DNA of 53,155 nt from Streptomyces sp. 378 (GTDB lineage: Bacteria; Actinomycetota; Actinomycetes; Streptomycetales; Streptomycetaceae), in contig NZ_JASKMS010000042.1 in the NCBI RefSeq assembly GCF_030124145.1, forward strand, positions 1 through 53,155, in the 5' to 3' direction. This document shows positions 8,598-16,646 of this stretch, in pieces. Under the pieces are notes generated by a model that ran no database searches, had not been told where the DNA came from, and worked only from the letters and a program-made list of their open reading frames with translations. Both the position numbers and the translations under genes were made by a program. Every line of letters starts with the position of its first letter. Position 1 is the stretch's first letter.

Positions 8598-8874
8598 AGC
8601 TCGTCGTGTGGTGCCGTCAGCGGTTGGACCAAGCCCGGCGGCACGGCACGAGACGTCAGCCGTCCGGGTCCTCGACGGTGACTCCCCACTGGAGGGACAC
8701 GGGGAAGCGGCTGCCACCGGACCGTCGGCCATCGGTTGAGCACCCCCGGCCTCAGGGCCGTCGCCCGCCCGTTCCTGCGCGATCATGAACCGTTCCTGCA
8801 CCACGATGGGGTCTGAGGCGGTCCGGGCGGGGTATGCCGGATCTCACCTCGACGAGCGCGACGGGAGAAGAGCC

Positions 8875-10104
8875 ATGGCACAGCTGCGACAAGAGGTCGA
8901 CCCGGATGAGGCCGGGCTGGATCCGCGGGTGCTGAGCCGCCTGGACCGGCACTTCGCCCGGCTGGTCGACGACGGGCGACTGCCGGGCTTCCTCGTCTCC
9001 GTGGCCCGGGCCGGGCGCGTCGCCCACCTCGCGACGCACGGGCTGCGCGACATCGCGGCCGGGCTCCCGGTCGAGCCCGACACGCTGTGGCGGGTCTATT
9101 CCATGACGAAGCCGGTCACCGCGGTCGCCGCACTGCTGCTGGCGGAGGAGGGCCGGCTGTCGCTGGACGACCCGGTCGCCGACCATCTGCCCGCCTTCGC
9201 CGACCCGCGGGTCTACGTCAGCGGCTCCGGGGCCGGCGTCGAGACCCGCCCGGCCGACGGCCCCATACTCGTCCGGCACCTGATGACCCACACCTCGGGT
9301 CTGACCTTCGGCTTCTACCACGCCCACCCCGTAGACGCCCTGTACCGCGAGGCCCGTCTGGAGTCGTCGGTGCCGCCGGGCGCGGACCTGGCCGAGACGA
9401 TCGAGGTGTACGCGAGCCTGCCGCTGCAGTTCGAGCCGGGCACCGAGTGGAACTACTCGGTGGCGAGCAACGTCCTGGGCCGCATCATCGAGGTCGTGTC
9501 CGGGCAGCCGCTCGACGCGTTCTGCGCCGAGCGGATCTTCGGGCCGCTCGGCATGACGGACGCGGGTTTCCATGTGACGGACGCGCAGGCGGACCGGCTG
9601 TCCGAGATGTACGGGGAGAAGGAGGGCGGCGGCATCGAGCCGATCCCGGGGCTCCCCCTGCGTGGCCGTCCGCGGTTTCTGTCGGGCAGCGGCGGCATGG
9701 TGTGCTCGGCCCACGACTACCACCGCTTCATGGAGATGCTGCGCCGCCGGGGCGAACTCGACGGCGTGCGGCTGCTCACGCCGCGGACCGTGGATCTGAT
9801 GACCCGCAACCACCTGCCCGGCGGCGCCGATCTGCGGGCCTTCGGCAGCCGCCCCGCCCACGACGAACCCGGCAACGACGGTCTAGGGTTCGGCCTCAAC
9901 TGCTCCGTGGTGATCGACCCGTCCCGCACCCTGGTGCCGTCCGGGCTCGGCGCCTTCGGCTGGAGCGGCGTGGCCACGACGACGTTCTGGGTGGACCCGG
10001 GCCGCGACCTGACGGTGCAGTTCATGACGCAGGTGCGGCCCAGGACCTCCCACACGGTCTTCAAGGACCTCAAGCGAATGGTGCACGAGGCCCTGTCGGA
10101 CTGA
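8875..10104 (+). CDS. Serine hydrolase, class C beta-lactamase fold
   Basis: A 409-residue member of the beta-lactamase / penicillin-binding-protein-like esterase family. The S-x-x-K nucleophile motif is SMTK at residues 76-79; the Tyr of the second motif lies in WNYSVASN; and HTSGL and FGWSG follow as in the esterase and EstB-like branch. No signal peptide is seen, so it is probably a cytosolic esterase or peptidase. The ATG at 8875 is preferred over the in-frame ATG at 8785 because of the ribosome site GGGAGAAG 7 bases upstream and because the family begins near here. The 277-bp region before it (8598-8874) holds no gene I can support. Confidence 0.88.
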   Translation: MAQLRQEVDPDEAGLDPRVLSRLDRHFARLVDDGRLPGFLVSVARAGRVAHLATHGLRDIAAGLPVEPDTLWRVYSMTKPVTAVAALLLAEEGRLSLDDPVADHLPAFADPRVYVSGSGAGVETRPADGPILVRHLMTHTSGLTFGFYHAHPVDALYREARLESSVPPGADLAETIEVYASLPLQFEPGTEWNYSVASNVLGRIIEVVSGQPLDAFCAERIFGPLGMTDAGFHVTDAQADRLSEMYGEKEGGGIEPIPGLPLRGRPRFLSGSGGMVCSAHDYHRFMEMLRRRGELDGVRLLTPRTVDLMTRNHLPGGADLRAFGSRPAHDEPGNDGLGFGLNCSVVIDPSRTLVPSGLGAFGWSGVATTTFWVDPGRDLTVQFMTQVRPRTSHTVFKDLKRMVHEALSD

Positions 10105-10194
10105 CACCGCCACCGGTCGACGCAGCGGGCCATCGCGCTCTCCTCGGCGTCACCCACCGAATTGAGCAGTAACCGCCCTGCCGCGACGGCCGGT

Positions 10195-11256
10195 TCAGTG
10201 GTCGGAGGGCTCCCCCTTGTCGCGGCCGTGGGCCCGGGACGCCTCACGGAACCGGTCCAGGCAGCGTCCCCAGGGCCCGGAGACGCCGAAGTCGAGCAAC
10301 TGGGGCAGCAGGGCGGCCGAGAAGTCGGTGCTGGACTCCAGCGGCAGCAGGGAGGGCAGGTTGTCGATGGCGATCAGGTCGAGCGGGGGTTCGTCGCGCA
10401 GCCGCCGTACGGGCTCGTCCCAGTCGGTGGTGTCGTCGTACACCGGGAGGACGTTGAGCGGGGAGCCGACGTCGCAGGTCACGTCGCACAGGGTGCGCAG
10501 CCGGCGGCCGGGGGTGTCGAGGTCCCGCTCGCGCAGGAAGGGCGGGACGGGGGTGGTGGCGAGCACCGCGTTGACCATCACGTCGTGCCGCAGCAGCGCG
10601 GGGCGGTCCAGGTCCCGGGTCTCGGCGAGGTCCCAGCAGGTCGGGTCGACGCCGGCGGTGGTGAAGGCCGCGCGGGCACCGCGGCCGCTGCGGCCCAGGG
10701 CGCCGATGACGAGGCCGGTGAAGTCGCGGTCCCCGGCGGCCGGCCGCAGCGTCTCGTCCAGGTCTTCCTTGGTGGTCGGCGTCAGCGGTGCCCGCAGCCG
10801 GCCCCGGTGCCGGAGCACCGCCAGCGCCGCACCCAGGTAACCGGCCCAGAAACCGAAGGCGGCGAGACGCCGCCCGGTGTCGTCCACCAGGTACTCCAGG
10901 TCGAACAGCGCCCCGCCCCCGGCGGCGAACCGGCCCAGCAGGTCCGCGGCTCCCGGCTGGGCCTTGTACGCGTGGCCGAAGAAGACGTGCCGGTGCGTCA
11001 GCGCGGCCGGGCGGTCGGGCAGTTCCTTCAAGCCGAGCACGACGGCGTCCCGCGGCGCCGTCGCCCAGGAGCCGGCGGGCGCGACACGGCAGCCGGCCGC
11101 CTCGTACTCCTCGATCGGGAAGACCCGCTGCGGGGACTCCTCCACGGTCAGTCGCACTCCGTGCCCGACGAGCCGCCGGGCGTCGTCGGGCACGATCGGA
11201 GTGCGTCGTTCGGTCGTGCGGTCCTCGTGGCGCAGCCACAGATGGAGCTCGGTCAT
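10195..11256 (-). CDS. Saccharopine dehydrogenase-like protein (alanine dehydrogenase/PNT fold)
   Basis: A 353-residue enzyme resembling the NAD+-dependent, lysine-forming saccharopine dehydrogenase (fungal Lys1 type). The N-terminus has LWLRHEDRTTERRTPIVPDDA with the Arg/Lys-rich substrate site, followed by VVLGLKELPD and HVFFGHAYKAQPG; a Rossmann-like segment VIGALGRSGRGARAAF is in the middle. ATG 11256 is chosen since the extension upstream of it is low-complexity. It lies 78 bases downstream of the RibA-like gene on the same strand and may be co-transcribed with it. Bacteria rarely use the fungal lysine route, so the real substrate could be another amino acid-oxoacid conjugate. Confidence 0.82.
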   Translation of the reverse strand: MTELHLWLRHEDRTTERRTPIVPDDARRLVGHGVRLTVEESPQRVFPIEEYEAAGCRVAPAGSWATAPRDAVVLGLKELPDRPAALTHRHVFFGHAYKAQPGAADLLGRFAAGGGALFDLEYLVDDTGRRLAAFGFWAGYLGAALAVLRHRGRLRAPLTPTTKEDLDETLRPAAGDRDFTGLVIGALGRSGRGARAAFTTAGVDPTCWDLAETRDLDRPALLRHDVMVNAVLATTPVPPFLRERDLDTPGRRLRTLCDVTCDVGSPLNVLPVYDDTTDWDEPVRRLRDEPPLDLIAIDNLPSLLPLESSTDFSAALLPQLLDFGVSGPWGRCLDRFREASRAHGRDKGEPSDH

Positions 11257-11334
11257 ACCAGGTGGGCCTCCGGCGTGAGGCGCCGGCCGCTGAGGGCCGA
11301 CGCTCAAGGGGCGGACGTCCACGAAGCGTACGCG

Positions 11335-11994
11335 TCAGGAGGAGCTGACCACCGCGTCCAGGTGGGGCAGGTGGTGGTCGAGGCGTTCCCGCTTGGTGCG
11401 CAGATAGGTGATGTTGTTCTCGCACGGCGGGATCAGCAGCGGGACCTGCTCGGCGACCGTGATGCCGTGGTCCACCAGTGCCTCGCGCTTGCGCGGGTTG
11501 TTGGACATCAGGCGCACCGACCGCACGCCCAGGTCGTCCAGGATCCGGGCGGCGACACCGTAGTCACGGGCGTCGACCGGCAGGCCGAGCGCGAGGTTGG
11601 CCTCGACGGTGTCCAGGCCCTCCGCCTGCAGGGCCATCGCGCGCAACTTGGCGAGCAGGCCTATGCCGCGGCCTTCATGCCCTCTGAGGTAGACGACGAT
11701 GCCCGCGCCCTCGGCGACGACCGCGCGCAGGGCGGCGTCGAGCTGGTCACCGCATTCGCAGTGCTGGGAGCCGAAGGCGTCACCGGTCAGGCACTCCGAG
11801 TGCAACCGGACGAGGACGTCGTCCGTGCCGATCTCTCCGTGGACCAGAGCCACCTGTTCGTCACCGCGGTCATGGTCCAGGTAACCGACCGCCTGGAATT
11901 TCCCGTACACGGTGGGCAAGGGCGCATTCACGACGCGTTCCACGCCGGTCCGCTGCGCCGACTTCTTGCCGAGTACGCCAATTTTTTCTGTCAT
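11335..11994 (-). CDS. GTP cyclohydrolase II paralogue, probably FAPy-forming
   Basis: A 219-residue RibA-family enzyme that opens the GTP imidazole ring. The zinc site is C68-x10-C79-x-C81 in ECLTGDAFGSQHCECG, and the catalytic loop is RGHEGRGIGLL. The key oddity is Met120 in KLRAMALQ, where canonical GCH II has Tyr (Tyr105 of E. coli, KIRAYALQ). From published work on S. coelicolor SCO6655, the Tyr-to-Met change at this position lets the enzyme stop at the formylated intermediate FAPy instead of releasing formate. There is no fused DHBP synthase. ATG 11994 starts the canonical sequence. It is divergent, with a 41-bp gap, from a creatininase-family gene that could remove the formyl group. 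A role outside riboflavin synthesis is likely. Confidence 0.9.
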   Translation of the reverse strand: MTEKIGVLGKKSAQRTGVERVVNAPLPTVYGKFQAVGYLDHDRGDEQVALVHGEIGTDDVLVRLHSECLTGDAFGSQHCECGDQLDAALRAVVAEGAGIVVYLRGHEGRGIGLLAKLRAMALQAEGLDTVEANLALGLPVDARDYGVAARILDDLGVRSVRLMSNNPRKREALVDHGITVAEQVPLLIPPCENNITYLRTKRERLDHHLPHLDAVVSSS

Positions 11995-12035
11995 GATTCT
12001 CGAGTTCCTAAGCAGAGACGAAAGGCCGTGACGTG

Positions 12036-12764
12036 ATGAGTGATCTGGTGCCGGCGGACACCACGGAAGACGTACGGACGCGGGGCGCCGGTGTCTCACG
12101 GCAGGTCGCGGTGCTTCCCGTGGGGAGCTTCGAGCAGCACGGTCCGTACCTCCCGCTGGCGACCGACACGCTCGTCGCCTGTGCCGTCGCGCGGGAGATA
12201 GCCGGCGCGTACCCGGTGCACCTCCTTCCTCCGGTGACGATCTCGTGCTCGCACGAGCACGCGGCCTGGCCGGGGACCGTGAGCATCTCCTCGGTGACCC
12301 TTCATGCGGTGGTACGGGACATTGCGGCTTCGCTGCGCCGGTCCGGGGTCGACGCCCTGGTGGTGGTCAACGGGCACGGCGGCAACTACGTGCTGGGCAA
12401 CGTGGTTCAGGAATCCTCCGCCGGCGGCGAGCGGATGGCGCTCTTCCCGGCCCCGGAGGACTGGGAGGCGGCGCGCGAACGGGCGGGGGTGGTCACCTCG
12501 CTGCTCACCGACATGCACGCGGGGGAAATAGAGACCTCCATCCTTCTGCACGCTCATCCCGAAATGCTCCGACCCGGTTATGAGACCTCCGATTTCGTCG
12601 CTGACGACCGGCGTCATCTGCTCACCCTCGGCATGTCCGGCTATACCGATTCGGGTGTCATCGGCCGTCCTTCACTGGGTTCGGCGGAAAAGGGGAAGGA
12701 ACTGCTGGCGAGCCTCGCGGATTCCTTCGGGACGTATTTCTCGATGCTGACCTCCGAGGCGTAA
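12036..12764 (+). CDS. Creatininase family amidohydrolase, candidate FAPy deformylase
   Basis: A 242-residue metal-dependent amidohydrolase. The family's metal ligands are visible: Glu and His in GSFEQHGPYLPL, Asp in LATDT, His in NGHGGN, and Glu in MHAGEIET. The family includes creatininase, mycofactocin MftE and archaeal ArfB, which deformylates FAPy in riboflavin and F420 synthesis. Because the divergent neighbour is predicted to make FAPy, an ArfB-like deformylase is the most economical role (inference). An in-frame GTG at 12033 directly precedes the ATG. The last 124 bases overlap the convergent UPF0104 gene, whose C-terminal tail is encoded antisense to this one. Confidence 0.88.
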   Translation: MSDLVPADTTEDVRTRGAGVSRQVAVLPVGSFEQHGPYLPLATDTLVACAVAREIAGAYPVHLLPPVTISCSHEHAAWPGTVSISSVTLHAVVRDIAASLRRSGVDALVVVNGHGGNYVLGNVVQESSAGGERMALFPAPEDWEAARERAGVVTSLLTDMHAGEIETSILLHAHPEMLRPGYETSDFVADDRRHLLTLGMSGYTDSGVIGRPSLGSAEKGKELLASLADSFGTYFSMLTSEA

Positions 12765-14251
12765 CCACCCTGCGGCGCCAGGGCCTCGGGGACGGCTCGG
12801 GGCCCGGTTCGCAGGCCCGCGTACCAGCGGGCGACGAGCACGATCACGCCGGGCAGGCTCGCCACCAGGCTGAGCACCCCGTAGACGACCGCGACGGCGA
12901 GCCCCCGTCCGGCACCCAGGCCGGCGGCGCCGAACGCCCAGGCGGTGACGCCCTCACGCGGTCCCCAGCCGCCGACGTTCAGCGGCAGACCCATCGCCAG
13001 CAGGGCGAGGACCGCCAGGGGCAGCAGGACGGCCACCGAGGCGGCGGTCCCGGCGACACGGGCGGCGAGTACGAACATCGCGACGTAACCTGCCAGCACC
13101 ACCACGGAGGAGACAACCACCGCGGGCCCGTTCCGCCGCGACAGCAGCCCCTCGCGGGCCTCGGTGAGGACCGTGCGCAACGCGCGGCCGCGGCGGGAGG
13201 ACGCCGAACGGTTCATGCGCAGGGCGAGGACGACGGCGGTCGCGCCCAGGGCGGCCAGGGCCGTGAGCAGGGCGATGTACCGGGCCTCGGCGAGCACGGG
13301 GGACGGCATGGTCAGCAGGACGACGGCCCCCACGGCGAACAACGCGATCTGCCCGGCGGCCCGTTCGAGGACGACGGCCTTGACGCCCCGCCGCAGATCC
13401 CCCTCGCTGTGTCCGTGCCGCACGGCCCGGTGCACATCGCCGAGGACGCCTCCGGGCAGGGCCGCGTTCAGGAACAGCGCGCGGTAGTAGTCGGCGACGG
13501 CCGGACCGAACGGCAGCCGGATGCTGAGCCCCCGGGCCACGATCGCCCATCGCCACGCGCTGAACACGGTGGTCACGAGGCCGATGCCGAGCGCCAGCAG
13601 CAGCGACACACCGTCGATGCGCCGCAGCCCGTCCAGGAAGACACCGGTACCGAGCCGCCAGAACAGGACGCCCAGGATGGCGATTCCGGCGAGGGTGCCG
13701 AGGTGCGTACGGAAACGGGAGGAGCCGAGGCGGGCCAGGGCGGCGCGGAGGGGGCCGGGCGGCGGGGCTCCGGTCGTCGCCGCCCGGCCACATCCGGCCG
13801 GGTCCGAGGCGACGGGCCCGCTCCGGTCATCCGCGGCCAGGTCCGAGGCGACGGGCCCACCCTGGTCGCCGACAGCCTGGTCCAAGGCGACGGGCCCGCT
13901 CCGGTCGTCCACGGCCGGGTCCGAGACGACGAACTCACTCCGGTCGCCGACAGCCGGGTCCAAGGCGACGAACTCACTCCGGTCGCCGACAGCCGGGTCC
14001 AAGGCGACGAACTCACTCCGGTCACCCACGGCCGGGTCCGAGACGACGAACTCGCTCCGGTCGTCCACGGCCTGGCCCGAGGCGACGGGATCGCTCTCGT
14101 CGTCCGCGGCCGGGCGCGGTACGACCACCTCTGTCCGGACCGTGCCCGCCGCACCGGATATCGCGGGCGCACGGGTACCGCTGCCGGTCGCGGACGGCGG
14201 GGCGTGGGTGGGCGTGGCACGCGGACACGTTCCCGTCGCCTGGGGGCTCAT
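12641..14251 (-). CDS. UPF0104 / lysylphosphatidylglycerol synthase-TM-like membrane protein
   Basis: A 536-residue integral membrane protein. Residues about 170-500 hold eight or so hydrophobic helices with family motifs (AWRWAIVARGL, YYRALFLNAALPGG, LGDVHRAVRHG, ERAAGQIAL, LPLNVGGWGPREG), as in the flippase-like domain of MprF and YbhN-type proteins. Residues about 47-150 are an acidic, low-complexity region coded by eight 39-bp repeats. ATG 14251 overlaps the methyltransferase stop (ATGA), showing translational coupling. The cytosolic tail (residues after about 500) lies antisense to the creatininase gene end. A role in moving a lipid-linked product of this cluster across the membrane is an inference. 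Confidence 0.85.
   Translation of the reverse strand: MSPQATGTCPRATPTHAPPSATGSGTRAPAISGAAGTVRTEVVVPRPAADDESDPVASGQAVDDRSEFVVSDPAVGDRSEFVALDPAVGDRSEFVALDPAVGDRSEFVVSDPAVDDRSGPVALDQAVGDQGGPVASDLAADDRSGPVASDPAGCGRAATTGAPPPGPLRAALARLGSSRFRTHLGTLAGIAILGVLFWRLGTGVFLDGLRRIDGVSLLLALGIGLVTTVFSAWRWAIVARGLSIRLPFGPAVADYYRALFLNAALPGGVLGDVHRAVRHGHSEGDLRRGVKAVVLERAAGQIALFAVGAVVLLTMPSPVLAEARYIALLTALAALGATAVVLALRMNRSASSRRGRALRTVLTEAREGLLSRRNGPAVVVSSVVVLAGYVAMFVLAARVAGTAASVAVLLPLAVLALLAMGLPLNVGGWGPREGVTAWAFGAAGLGAGRGLAVAVVYGVLSLVASLPGVIVLVARWYAGLRTGPRAVPEALAPQGGYASEVSIEKYVPKESARLASSSFPFSAEPSEGRPMTPESV
13801..14112. repeat. 39-bp tandem repeat, 8 copies, in-frame in the UPF0104 gene
   Basis: Eight units begin at 13801 and recur every 39 bp (13840, 13879, 13918, 13957, 13996, 14035, 14074). 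Each encodes 13 residues resembling DPAVGDRSEFVAL. Units 4-6 are nearly identical and outer units have diverged, as expected from recent slippage or unequal exchange. The period is a multiple of 3, so the reading frame survives copy-number change. Confidence 0.92.
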
Positions 14252-15444
14252 GACGCTCCGCCCACCGGGCGGGACAGGGCCAGCAGGTCGATGTGGTGGA
14301 CCGTCACGCGCAACTCGCCCGCGGCGCAGGCCGCCAGCCGGTTGGTCAGGTAGACGTCTGCTTCGGCCCGCAACTCGGGGCGCTCCTCGACGGCGGCGCC
14401 GACCCAGCCGCGCAGCCACTGTTCGGTGAGCGCGGCCTGCTCGGGGCCGAGCCGCCAGGGGCTCGGGTGCAGCCGTACGGTCGCGCCGTGTGCGGAGAAC
14501 GCCTCGGCCGCCGCCGTGACCGCGTCGGGGCCGAGCAGTCCGTCATGGCGCTGGTGGTCGTTGAACGCCTGGGCGATCTCCGCGTCCAGCGGGTGGGACG
14601 GGGTCAGTTCCACGCGCCCGGCGACGGACAGCGTCAGCAGGGCGGGGCAGCCTGCTCCGGTGCACGCGGCGGCGAAGGTGTCGATCTCCTCGTGGGTGAG
14701 GACGTCCAGCAGGGCGGACGCCGTGACCAGGGACGCGCCCCGCAGGGCGTCCGGGGTGAGGCGGGCGATGTCACCGCGCCGCGTCTCCACGGTGACCCGG
14801 CTGCCGTCGGCGGCCGAGCGCGGGGAGGCGACGGCGGCGAAGTGCAGCAGGTAGGGGTCGCGGTCGTGCAGCACCCAGTGCTGGGCGCCGTCGAGGCGGG
14901 GCGCGAGCCAGCGGCCCATCGAGCCGGTGCCGCAGCCCACGTCGTGGATGACGACGCCCGACTTGCCCGGCAGGTTGGCGAGCCGGATCCGCAGCGGGTC
15001 GAGCAGGTCGTGCGCCCGGGCGGCGGCATCGGCCGGCTCCCGCAACTCCAGCCACTCGGGTGCGTAGCGGGGCGGGTCGTCGGGGTCGGCATCCCGCAGC
15101 TTCACGGTCGGCCGGGCGCCGGGCTTGCCGCTGGGTCCGGCGCCGGGGATGACGGCGCCGGGGACCGGCCCGGGGAAGAACGCGACACCGGAGCCCGGCC
15201 CGGGCCGCACGGCGTCACCGGCCGCGCCCGGCCCGGGCTTTCCGCCCTGGGCCGCGGTGTTCTCGGCCTGCCGCGGCCCGGGCGTCCCGCCGGGAGCCGG
15301 ACTGTCCGCCGCGGCGGCCTGCTTCGACCCCGGCTTCCCCGCCGGCCACGCGCCCGGGGTCACGTCGTCCGTCACCGTGACCTCCCTCGGGCCGGGCTGG
15401 GCCGGGATCGTACCGCTCTGCTGGGTCGTCACCGGGTTCGTCAT
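14248..15444 (-). CDS. SAM-dependent methyltransferase (class I)
   Basis: A 398-residue protein. The first 115 or so residues are a Pro/Gly/Ala-rich, apparently disordered stretch. The rest is a Rossmann-type methyltransferase: motif I is VIHDVGCGTGSMGRWLA at about residues 165-181, an acidic loop follows in LHDRDPYLL, and a later strand has SLVTASALLDVLTHEE. ATG 15444 overlaps the glycosyltransferase stop, and its own stop overlaps the next start, so it is translated in a coupled series. The substrate is unknown; context suggests a pathway intermediate of the FAPy/pterin-linked cluster. The low-complexity N-terminus is unusual and may vary in length between strains. Confidence 0.85.
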   Translation of the reverse strand: MTNPVTTQQSGTIPAQPGPREVTVTDDVTPGAWPAGKPGSKQAAAADSPAPGGTPGPRQAENTAAQGGKPGPGAAGDAVRPGPGSGVAFFPGPVPGAVIPGAGPSGKPGARPTVKLRDADPDDPPRYAPEWLELREPADAAARAHDLLDPLRIRLANLPGKSGVVIHDVGCGTGSMGRWLAPRLDGAQHWVLHDRDPYLLHFAAVASPRSAADGSRVTVETRRGDIARLTPDALRGASLVTASALLDVLTHEEIDTFAAACTGAGCPALLTLSVAGRVELTPSHPLDAEIAQAFNDHQRHDGLLGPDAVTAAAEAFSAHGATVRLHPSPWRLGPEQAALTEQWLRGWVGAAVEERPELRAEADVYLTNRLAACAAGELRVTVHHIDLLALSRPVGGAS

Positions 15445-16646
15445 GCGGCCCTCCGGGGTTCGGTCGGAAGCCGGCGCAGGACCGCCGCCAGGCTCTGTGC
15501 GGTCGCCGCCCAGCCGCCGAGGGCGGCGCGGCGGCTGCGGGCGGCGGCCTTCAGCCGGCGCCGTACGTCCGCCTCACCGAACCAGCCGCGCAGTTCGGCG
15601 GCGATGGCGGCGGGGTTCTCCGGCGGGACGAGGATGCCGGGCACCCCGCCGTCGGGCGCGCGGCCGACCGCCTCCGGCACCCCGCCGACATCCGTGGCCA
15701 GCACCGGGATGCCCCGGGCCAGGGCCTCGGTCACCGCCATGCCGTACGTCTCGGCGTAGGAGGTGAGGACCATCAGGTCGGCGGTGGCGTAGGCGGCGTC
15801 CAGCGCGGCACCGGACTTCGGCCCCGCCAGCTCCAGCCGGTCCTCCAGCCCGTGCTTCCGGATGAGGGACCGCAGATGGGCGACGTACTCCGGGTCCTGG
15901 GTCAGAGCGCCGACGCACACGCAGCTCCACGGCAGGTCGGTCACCGTGGCCAGCGCCTCGACCAGCCGGTGCTGGCCCTTGCGCGGGGTCACGGCGGCCA
16001 CGCACAGCAGGCGCGAGACACCGTCGGTGCCGGGCGCGAGCGGTGCGATGTCGGCGCCGGGGGCCGCGACGTGGACCCGCTCGGGAGGGAGGCCGTGGTG
16101 GGCGACCAGACGGCGGACCGCCCAGTCGCTGGTGGCGATCACCGCGGGCACCGCCCGCAGCACCCTCCGCTCCTTGGCGTCCAGTTCGGCGGCCACGGCC
16201 GTGTCGAGCCCGGTCTCGTCGCCGAGCGGGAGGTGGACGAGGACGGCCATGCGCAACCGTTCCGCCTCGGGGACGACGACCTCAGGCACGCCGCAGGCCA
16301 CGAGCCCGTCGAGCAGGACCACGGCCCCGTCGGGCAGTCCGCCCAGGGTGCGGGCGAGTTCCGTACGGGCGTCGGCCCCCGGCCGGGGCCAGTCACCGGC
16401 CACGGCGTGCTGGGTGACCTGCCAGCCGAAGCCGGGCAGGTCCAGACACACACGCCGGTCGTAGGCGTTGCCGCCGCTGGGTGCCGCCGGGTCGTCGACG
16501 CCGCCCGGCAGCACGAAGTGCACGGTGCGCAGGGACATGGGGATGATCTCGGCGTTCTTCTGGGAGGCGTGCTGCACGGGAACATAATTCAGCCGTGCCG
16601 GTGCCGGTCCGGGCTGCCCGGGCCGTTCGATCGTCGTGTCGGTCAC
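15441..16646 (-). CDS. Glycosyltransferase family 4
   Basis: A 401-residue GT-B retaining glycosyltransferase. The acceptor half starts with VHFVLPGGVDDPAAPSGGNAYD (Gly-rich loop). The donor half shows LLCVAAVTPRKGQHRLVEAL, a linker DRLELAGPKSG, and the E-x7-E signature SYAETYGMAVTEALARGIPV followed by ATDVGGVPE. The GTG at 16646 overlaps the PTPS-like stop (GTGA); an internal ATG in IIPMSLRTVHF is a possible alternative start but would lose the coupling. It is the second gene of the four coupled reading frames. The sugar donor and acceptor cannot be read from sequence. Confidence 0.9.
   Translation of the reverse strand: MTDTTIERPGQPGPAPARLNYVPVQHASQKNAEIIPMSLRTVHFVLPGGVDDPAAPSGGNAYDRRVCLDLPGFGWQVTQHAVAGDWPRPGADARTELARTLGGLPDGAVVLLDGLVACGVPEVVVPEAERLRMAVLVHLPLGDETGLDTAVAAELDAKERRVLRAVPAVIATSDWAVRRLVAHHGLPPERVHVAAPGADIAPLAPGTDGVSRLLCVAAVTPRKGQHRLVEALATVTDLPWSCVCVGALTQDPEYVAHLRSLIRKHGLEDRLELAGPKSGAALDAAYATADLMVLTSYAETYGMAVTEALARGIPVLATDVGGVPEAVGRAPDGGVPGILVPPENPAAIAAELRGWFGEADVRRRLKAAARSRRAALGGWAATAQSLAAVLRRLPTEPRRAA

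Noticed and set aside
8598..8784. GTGCCGT/ACGGCAC hairpin as terminator after the MHS transporter
   Set aside because: Only 7 bp across a 25-base loop; too weak to report as a feature.
12996..13793. Overlapping frame inside the UPF0104 gene that looks like a separate Arg-rich protein
   Set aside because: It is out of frame with the membrane protein's conserved motifs and has the composition of a shadow frame.
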